From positions 36,175 through 46,336 of the forward strand of contig DMNE01000421.1 in the NCBI GenBank assembly GCA_003453735.1: DNA of 10,162 nucleotides. Direction: 5' to 3'. Positions within the stretch are counted from its first letter, which is position 1, and the number at the start of each line of letters is the position of its first letter. The notes beneath the pieces were generated by a model, which worked only from the letters and a program-made list of their open reading frames with translations, did no database searches and had not been told where the DNA came from. Shown in pieces: positions 5,732-10,162 of the stretch. The translations under genes and the position numbers were made by a program. The DNA is from Nitrospiraceae bacterium. GTDB lineage: Bacteria; Nitrospirota; Thermodesulfovibrionia; Thermodesulfovibrionales; UBA9159.

Positions 5732-8590
5732 ATGGGAGAATCGAAGGAAAGAATCACAGAGAAACTGAAGCTCCTTCAGAAAAACTATCTCAAACAGCTT
5801 CCGGAGAGGCTGGAGGAGATCGATGCCTGTTACATGGCGCTGCTGAGAGATCCCGGAGTCAATGAAGTGATCAGGAACCTGCACCGGCTGGCTCACAGCA
5901 TCAAGGGATCGAGCGCATCCTTTGGTTTCAAGAGGGTGAGCACGGCGGCCCTGTCGCTCGATAAATTCCTGAGGCCCTTTGTAGAAAACGGCACGCAAAT
6001 AACAGCCGAAATACTCGCGGAAGTACGTAATCTTATTGACGTATTGAATAGTGCTGTTGAGGCAGTTAATAAAAAGGGCGTGATGGATACCACCACTTCC
6101 CTTCATTCTGTGTATGTGCTTGCCCGTGCAGATCGAAAGAGCGAGGAGAAGGTGCGACGAGTCTATATTGCAGAGGGAAATTCCTTGCAACTTGAAGATC
6201 TCTCTTCAGGAATACGCCAGTTCGGCTATGAGGTTGCTGGATTCAAACATCTCAATGAGCTTGAAGATGCGATAGCTAAAAAGGCACCCTCAGCTGTGAT
6301 CCTCGATAGAGAACTATTGGAAGAAAGCCCAACCTATTTTGCAAAGGTGACCGACATTCTAAAAAGGATGGACACAAAGATCCCGGTCATATTCATTTCG
6401 GAGCGAAATGACGTTCAGGCCAGGCTTCAGGCTGTACGGGACGGTTCTGATGCCTATTTTGTAAAGCCGGTGAATATCAGCGATCTTGTGGACAATCTGA
6501 ACTCGCTTACCACCAGCAGGGTGACTGAACCTTACAGAATCCTTATAGTCGATGACGAGCAGGAACTGGCTCACTACTACTCCCTTCTCCTTCAGGAAGC
6601 AGGAATGGCCACGGAAATTGTTAACTCTCCTCTGCAGGTTTTCGACCGTCTTGCTGAATTCTCCCCTGACCTGATTCTTATGGACATGTATATGCCTGAA
6701 TGTGACGGGATGGAGCTTGCAAAGACCATCAGGCAGATGAAAGCGTATTTCAGCATTCCCATTGTGTTTCTCTCGGGTGAAACAAACATCGATAAACAAC
6801 TGGCGGCAATGATAATGGGAGGAGATGAGTTCCTCACAAAACCAATAAGGCCAGACCATCTCATTTCATCGGTCATCATAAGGGCCGAGCGGATGAGAAT
6901 AATACGCTCATTCATGGAACGGGACAGTCTTACAGGCCTGCTAAATCATACAATGACGAAGCTCCAGGTAGACGCCGCATTGAAAATGGCTAGAAGGCTC
7001 AACACGGTGCTGTCTTTTGCAATGATAGACATAGACCATTTCAAGCTGGTAAATGACACTTACGGTCATCTTATGGGTGACAGGGTAATATCCAGTCTGT
7101 CTCAGCTGTTACAGCAAAGGCTTCGGAAGACAGACATCATTGGGCGGTATGGCGGCGAAGAGTTTGCGGTCGTACTAAATAGGGCCAGTGCCCATTACGC
7201 GATGGAAATACTCGATGATATTCGCACAAGATTCTCCCAGATAAAGTTCCGCCATTTGGAGAAAGAGTTTTCCGTGACCTTCAGCGCCGGCGTAGCGTCC
7301 TTCCCGGAATTTCGGGAAGGCGAAACTCTCAACGCTGCTGCCGATAAGGCGCTGTATGAGGCCAAGAGAAGCGGTAGAAACAAGGTGGTCATAGGAGAGC
7401 TCTTGGAAGAACTGAAAAAGAGAAGATACCTCCGCATCTCTCCATCATTAAAGGACCCCCTATGGATTGAGATACCCCATGAGAAGTTGGGTGAACTTTC
7501 TCCGAGCATGGTAAAAATAACCGATATTGGTGTAGGAGGTCTCGGGTTCGAGCTGCCTGATGCGGAACTACTCCTCAAGCAGGGTATGCAGTTAGATCAC
7601 GTCAGGCTTTCGATCCCTGGAGAAAATCCCTTTGTTTTTTCCTGTATCGTCTCTTTCTTGCGCGGTGAGAAATGTGGTATTGAATTTCTTAATTTGACCG
7701 AAAGCACTATTGCTATGATTGCACGATACCTCTATCGAAGAGAGGTAGAGCTTCTCGAAGCAGATGGAGATAAGAATGTTGTCCCTTCACGTGAAAACCC
7801 GATAACGGTCATTATGACCATTAATAACGTAAAGGCATTGTATTCAGACGCGACAGTGGTGAAAGAAATCGGGATCTGCGGTATGGTAGTCGAAAGGCAT
7901 TCTGCAGAATCTCCGTTGAAACAGGGAATGCACATAGATCACATTGAGTTGCACATTCCAGGAGAAGACGAATGTATCATTTCGGGCTCAGTTGCTCGTT
8001 TGCATGGAAAACGTAGCCATATTGAATTCGATATGACCAGGAGATATGATATAAGCAAGATCAGAAGATATATTTATAGGAGAGAAATCGAGCATCAGGG
8101 GATTGAGAAGAATATTTCGAGAGATGAAAACACGACCGAGAACGCCGCCAAGAAGGCTGCTTCGCCGCAACGAAAGAAGATATTGATCGTCGACGACTCT
8201 GCTACCATTCAGGATGAGTACGGCAGATTTTTCTTTGAGTGCGATTTTGTTGTCTTACAGGCAAGAGACGGCGCGGAAGGAATCAAGATAGCCATGTCGG
8301 TCCTGCCTGACTTAATATTAATGGATGTAAACATGCCGGTGGTGAATGGAATTGAGAGCACCAAGATCATTAAAGCTCATCCGAATACGAAACACATCCC
8401 CATTTTGATGTTTGCCACTGAAGATGAAAAGGATGAGAATCTTATGGCGATGCAGGCAGGCGCTGAAGAATATATTATTAAAACAATGGATAAGAAAGGT
8501 GTTCTTCAGAGATTAGAAAAATATTTTGTTCACGATAAAACTGAGACCGTCGTTACCCGTGTACCAAATCCCAAGTTAATTGATGGGTAA
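5732..8590 (+). CDS. HPT-REC-REC-GGEEF-PilZ-PilZ-like-REC hybrid diguanylate cyclase
   Basis: This 952-residue protein combines phosphorelay and cyclic-di-GMP functions. In order: HPT about 8-115 with H55 (LAHSIKGSS); receiver 1 about 142-258 keeping D192, S223 and K245-P246 but with E148-G149 in place of the acidic pair; receiver 2 about 269-390 with D274-D275, D318 and K370-P371; a GGDEF domain about 395-555 with active GGEEF at 474-478 and the inhibitory RxxD (R465-D468) exactly five residues before it; a PilZ domain about 560-675 with R564xxxR568 and D598xGxxG603; a second PilZ-like copy about 695-790 without the arginine motif; and receiver 3 about 817-940 with D821-D822, D865 and K917. 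The centre resembles PleD (REC-REC-GGEEF). It starts 4 nt after the receiver gene, behind GAAGGG. No membrane segment is seen, so it is likely cytoplasmic. It is the probable output, making cyclic-di-GMP when phosphorylated. Confidence 0.93.
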   Translation: MGESKERITEKLKLLQKNYLKQLPERLEEIDACYMALLRDPGVNEVIRNLHRLAHSIKGSSASFGFKRVSTAALSLDKFLRPFVENGTQITAEILAEVRNLIDVLNSAVEAVNKKGVMDTTTSLHSVYVLARADRKSEEKVRRVYIAEGNSLQLEDLSSGIRQFGYEVAGFKHLNELEDAIAKKAPSAVILDRELLEESPTYFAKVTDILKRMDTKIPVIFISERNDVQARLQAVRDGSDAYFVKPVNISDLVDNLNSLTTSRVTEPYRILIVDDEQELAHYYSLLLQEAGMATEIVNSPLQVFDRLAEFSPDLILMDMYMPECDGMELAKTIRQMKAYFSIPIVFLSGETNIDKQLAAMIMGGDEFLTKPIRPDHLISSVIIRAERMRIIRSFMERDSLTGLLNHTMTKLQVDAALKMARRLNTVLSFAMIDIDHFKLVNDTYGHLMGDRVISSLSQLLQQRLRKTDIIGRYGGEEFAVVLNRASAHYAMEILDDIRTRFSQIKFRHLEKEFSVTFSAGVASFPEFREGETLNAAADKALYEAKRSGRNKVVIGELLEELKKRRYLRISPSLKDPLWIEIPHEKLGELSPSMVKITDIGVGGLGFELPDAELLLKQGMQLDHVRLSIPGENPFVFSCIVSFLRGEKCGIEFLNLTESTIAMIARYLYRREVELLEADGDKNVVPSRENPITVIMTINNVKALYSDATVVKEIGICGMVVERHSAESPLKQGMHIDHIELHIPGEDECIISGSVARLHGKRSHIEFDMTRRYDISKIRRYIYRREIEHQGIEKNISRDENTTENAAKKAASPQRKKILIVDDSATIQDEYGRFFFECDFVVLQARDGAEGIKIAMSVLPDLILMDVNMPVVNGIESTKIIKAHPNTKHIPILMFATEDEKDENLMAMQAGAEEYIIKTMDKKGVLQRLEKYFVHDKTETVVTRVPNPKLIDG
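7520..8092 (+). repeat. Intragenic tandem duplication of a PilZ-type unit (114-codon period)
   Basis: Two stretches of the hybrid cyclase align without gaps at an offset of 114 residues. D598-I-G-V-G-G matches E712-I-G-I-C-G; LKQGM at 615 matches LKQGM at 729; and the end helix ARYLYRREVE (664-673) matches RRYIYRREIE (778-787). DNA similarity is still visible, for example CAGGGTATGCA near 7580 against CAGGGAATGCA near 7922. The second copy has lost the RxxxR motif and the Asp of the DxGxxG motif, so it probably no longer binds cyclic-di-GMP. Confidence 0.85.
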
Positions 8591-8741
8591 TCAGCTTTAC
8601 CCAGCAACAGAAAACTCCTCACCCGATGCCCGCGAGAAAAACCTCCCTGAGGAATGTTCTCTAGGTGTGGCCTCGATCCTGATGGGTGCATGGCGTGGTG
8701 AAGACTTGAACCAAATTTCAAAGGAAAAACGGCACTGGTAA
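8583..8741 (+). CDS. Possible small hypothetical ORF (52 codons), weakly supported
   Basis: The ATG at 8583 overlaps the stop of the upstream hybrid cyclase by 8 nt and the frame closes with TAA at 8739-8741. It starts MGNQLYPATE and ends KEKRHW, with many charged residues and a short nonpolar patch (GVASILMGAW). No Shine-Dalgarno sequence is visible; translation could occur only by coupling to the upstream stop. I do not recognise it. It may equally be a chance frame in the spacer. Confidence 0.15.
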   Translation: MGNQLYPATENSSPDAREKNLPEECSLGVASILMGAWRGEDLNQISKEKRHW

Positions 8742-8990
8742 GAATAGCCGGCCACTCATATGAGGGTGAAGTCGGAATAGTTCTCGATGAAGCATTTTTC
8801 CCGCCAGCTACAACTAAAACTCCCAATTCTCTTTTTGAGTGCTTCTTGAATCGACTTTTGATGTTCTCTTTGACTGTAAAATAAACATTATTTTTTGCGC
8901 AAGCAAACACCTCATCATGCTGAGAATACCGGGCAAGAAGCACTTCTTGAAGAGGTTTTCCTCCTTTACCTGATAAGCTTCTGCTATTCC
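8591..8990. other. Intergenic stretch between converging units, no convincing gene
   Basis: No recognisable protein or RNA gene is seen in these 400 nt. A 52-codon plus-strand frame (ATG 8583 to TAA 8741, overlapping the end of the hybrid cyclase by 8 nt) has no clear ribosome-binding site. Another plus frame is open from about 8690 to 8883 but has no start codon near its beginning. On the minus strand a frame runs from GTG 8943 down to 8530, entering the cyclase gene; AAAGGAGG lies 16 nt before that GTG, too far for normal spacing. None of the three translations is recognised. The stretch may hold a decayed gene. Confidence 0.5.
8934..8966. terminator. Inverted repeats between converging genes, possible bidirectional terminator
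   Basis: CAAGAAGCACTTCTTG (8934-8949) is a perfect 7-bp inverted repeat with a 2-nt centre. Directly beside it GAGGTTTTCCTC (8952-8963) forms a 4-bp stem with a 4-nt loop; on the minus strand this extends to about six pairs with one G-U. They lie 25 to 57 nt beyond the stop of the minus-strand PilZ gene and downstream of the plus-strand operon. There is no long T-run, so intrinsic termination would be weak. Confidence 0.3.
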
Positions 8991-9758
8991 TTAAAGTTGC
9001 TTGGGGTTTTGGGGGAAGAAAGGTGCCTTTTTAAATAGCCGCCACAGCTTCTTATGGAGGGGTATTACACTTAATGTCTGGAGAAACGTGCCCAGTCTTG
9101 ACTTATCGTTTTCTGTTATATCAAGAAACTCAATTCCGATATCAAAGCGTTTCGATTTCGTGTCGGGCGTTTCAAGACAGCAAGCCACTCTCCCCTGAAA
9201 CTTCATGGGAATATCCTGATTGGGAAGAAAGAGTGCCATGGGAAATCTCTTCTCGACCTGAATTCTATTATCCAATTCCATGAGCATACCGCCAACGCTT
9301 ATTTTCTTAACATGTGAACTCTTCGGGTAATATAAGAGTACCTTTTTATTAGCATGGACTCTGAATCTCAAGGCGCTCGACCCATATTCATCGCTTAGCC
9401 TTTGTTCATTCGGACTACCAGACATTCTAATAAAATCCTTAAGCATAACCATCTTATCTGAAGCTGTATCACTAAATCTTATCCCAGCTGTGTAACCGGC
9501 AACAGGCTTTGTGCTCGGGATCGTCATCTCGCTGTTTGAATTTTCCCATATAACGTGGCAGTGGAGAGAGAAAGGCATCCCTTTACTGTGCAGTTTAATA
9601 AGATGTTTATCAGCAAACTTTAAACTTTCGCTTGTTGCTACGCAAGCCCCGGTCATGCTAATGTTCAAGAGCTCGGCCTCAGCAGCATAAAGGTTTTTGG
9701 CCGAGATACCCAAATGTTCTACTACGAATCTTTGATGTCGTCTTATTCCCACGGGCAT
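8991..9758 (-). CDS. Tandem PilZ-domain protein
   Basis: This 255-residue soluble protein has two PilZ domains. Domain 1 (about 5-112) has the cyclic-di-GMP motif pair R6xxxR10 (RRHQR) and N32xS34xxG37 (NISMTG), then the usual closing pattern AGIRF and an end helix. Domain 2 (about 128-235) keeps the fold signature (SVGGM, FDIGIEFLDI) but has R131-F-R133 rather than RxxxR and K152 where Asp or Asn is expected, so binding there is doubtful. A basic tail (HKKLWRLFKK) follows. It is convergent with the chemosensory operon and may read the cyclic-di-GMP made by the GGEEF protein, although that link is inferred from position only. The ATG at 9756-9758 places RxxxR at the extreme N-terminus as in many PilZ proteins; no good Shine-Dalgarno sequence precedes it. 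Confidence 0.9.
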   Translation of the reverse strand: MPVGIRRHQRFVVEHLGISAKNLYAAEAELLNISMTGACVATSESLKFADKHLIKLHSKGMPFSLHCHVIWENSNSEMTIPSTKPVAGYTAGIRFSDTASDKMVMLKDFIRMSGSPNEQRLSDEYGSSALRFRVHANKKVLLYYPKSSHVKKISVGGMLMELDNRIQVEKRFPMALFLPNQDIPMKFQGRVACCLETPDTKSKRFDIGIEFLDITENDKSRLGTFLQTLSVIPLHKKLWRLFKKAPFFPQNPKQL

Positions 9759-9767
9759 AATAAAATA

Positions 9768-9799
9768 ACCATTACCGTTACCATATAATAAATACCATT
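9768..9799. repeat. ACCATT-like hexamer array at the PilZ gene promoter
   Basis: ACCATTACCGTTACCATA (9768-9785) is three abutting hexamers of the form ACC(A/G)T(T/A). A fourth exact ACCATT at 9794-9799 overlaps the -10 box. The array covers the presumed start of transcription and the leader of the minus-strand PilZ gene, where a bound regulator would block it. No ligand or regulator can be named. Confidence 0.4.
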
Positions 9800-9805
9800 A
9801 TAGCA
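9797..9805 (-). promoter_or_regulatory. Extended -10 promoter for the tandem PilZ gene
   Basis: On the minus strand this reads TGCTATAAT, a perfect TATAAT with the TGn extension, ending 38 nt before the ATG of the PilZ gene. The hexamer at the -35 position (GAGCTC with a 17-nt spacer) is not consensus, as is common with extended -10 promoters. Transcription would start near 9790, giving a leader of about 30 nt. Confidence 0.55.
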
Positions 9806-9866
9806 GGTTTCACGCGGGAGAGCTCATTGAAATAACTATTCCTAAGTTAAAATTGCTTTTTTTCCT

Positions 9867-9872
9867 TTGACA
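9867..9872 (+). promoter_or_regulatory. Possible -35 box upstream of the short ORF
   Basis: TTGACA, an exact sigma-70 -35 hexamer, lies about 60 nt upstream of the ATG at 9931. With a 17-nt spacer the -10 position reads CTGGAT, a poor match, so promoter activity is uncertain. Confidence 0.2.
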
Positions 9873-9930
9873 TCATTTAAGCTTCTTTGCTGGATGACTG
9901 GATATTTCCTATCAAAGGAGGTCCAATCAT

Positions 9931-9990
9931 ATGCGGACAGAAGCTACCAATAGCTTCATCTCTTTGTTCAGAGAGCAACCGTTCCCCTAA
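9931..9990 (+). CDS. Short ORF (19 codons) behind a perfect Shine-Dalgarno sequence
   Basis: AAAGGAGGT (9914-9922), a nine-base complement of the 16S rRNA 3' end, sits 8 nt before the ATG at 9931. The frame gives MRTEATNSFISLFREQPFP and stops with TAA at 9988-9990. This is the strongest ribosome-binding site in the window, yet it serves only 19 codons. Four nt later a 12-codon frame (MDKYSTTSFELL, 9995-10033) follows, then the frame from 10037. The peptide is not recognised. It could be a leader peptide, a small protein, or the start of a gene broken by a frameshift or early stop. Confidence 0.4.
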   Translation: MRTEATNSFISLFREQPFP

Positions 9991-10036
9991 AACCATGGAC
10001 AAATATTCCACGACGTCATTCGAACTGTTGTAACGG

Positions 10037-10162
10037 ATGTTACCCCTTAAGAAATCGATGAATTGTTATATTTCAAGGAGTTGGCGTTTTTTTCGTCACA
10101 TTGTAGCCACTAATTCTTATAGGCATATTTTTTATTTTATAGTAGGGATAATATCAGTTATT
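10037..10162 (+). CDS. Possible 5' end of a membrane protein gene (runs off window)
   Basis: A frame from ATG 10037 stays open for 42 codons to the window edge; an in-frame ATG at 10058 is an alternative start. It begins MLPLKKSMN, has a basic stretch (SRSWRFFRH), and ends in a strongly nonpolar run (HIFYFIVGIISVI), like the N-terminal cytoplasmic tail and first membrane segment of a sensor protein. Neither start has a good ribosome-binding site, and the DNA is AT-rich, which alone favours such codons. Too short to assign. Confidence 0.25.
   Translation, partial: MLPLKKSMNCYISRSWRFFRHIVATNSYRHIFYFIVGIISVI

Noticed and set aside
5702..6190. Minus-strand 162-codon frame opposite the HPT domain
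   Set aside because: It lies wholly opposite well-supported coding sequence with clear HPT motifs and has no recognisable domain.
6359..6859. Minus-strand 166-codon frame opposite receivers 1 and 2
   Set aside because: It is the antisense of conserved receiver sequence and its translation lacks any family signature.
8631..8655. Possible operon terminator just after the hybrid cyclase (CCTCCCTGAGG)
   Set aside because: The stem is only 4 bp, its G+C content is modest and no T-run follows.
8530..8943. Minus-strand 137-codon frame as a real gene
   Set aside because: It overlaps 61 nt of the hybrid cyclase antisense, its Shine-Dalgarno-like sequence is 16 nt away, and no family is recognised. 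It is kept only as an open question in the spacer finding.
9001..9283. Two plus-strand frames of 65 and 69 codons
   Set aside because: Both are antisense to the second PilZ domain, which has clear family motifs on the minus strand.

Overview
The window suggests a Gram-negative environmental bacterium of moderate G+C. The gene style (an MCP ending without a receptor tether pentapeptide, a CheR fused to TPRs, a CheA fused to a receiver, and large mixed-domain regulators) would fit Desulfobacterota, Nitrospirota or related groups. This is inference only, since no rRNA or other marker gene is present. There is no sign of a phage, an intact insertion sequence or a CRISPR array.

Positions 1-8590 hold one tightly packed plus-strand chemosensory operon. 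In order it contains the C-terminal end of a methyl-accepting chemotaxis protein (cut by the window edge), cheB, cheR-TPR, a hybrid cheA (P1-P3-P4-P5-REC, no P2), a stand-alone receiver, and a 952-residue protein. That last protein reads HPT - receiver (degenerate) - receiver - GGEEF diguanylate cyclase - PilZ - PilZ-like copy - receiver. Junctions after cheB are 4-nt overlaps or gaps of 1 to 12 nt. No CheW is present, so any coupling protein must lie upstream or elsewhere.

Positions 8591-8990 lack a convincing gene and hold inverted repeats between converging units. A minus-strand gene (8991-9758) encodes a protein of two PilZ domains. It has an extended -10 promoter and an array of ACCATT-like hexamers just upstream of its start. 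The last 400 nt are AT-rich and hold only short reading frames, one behind a perfect Shine-Dalgarno sequence.

Taken together, the genes look like a Wsp/Frz-like 'alternative function' chemosensory pathway. Receptor-controlled CheA phosphorylation, tuned by CheR and CheB, appears to feed six receivers and a second HPT. One arm ends in a PleD-like cyclic-di-GMP synthase that carries its own apparent cyclic-di-GMP-binding domain. The neighbouring PilZ-PilZ protein is a candidate downstream reader. The 952-residue hub, with its internal 114-residue PilZ duplication, is the most unusual object in the window.
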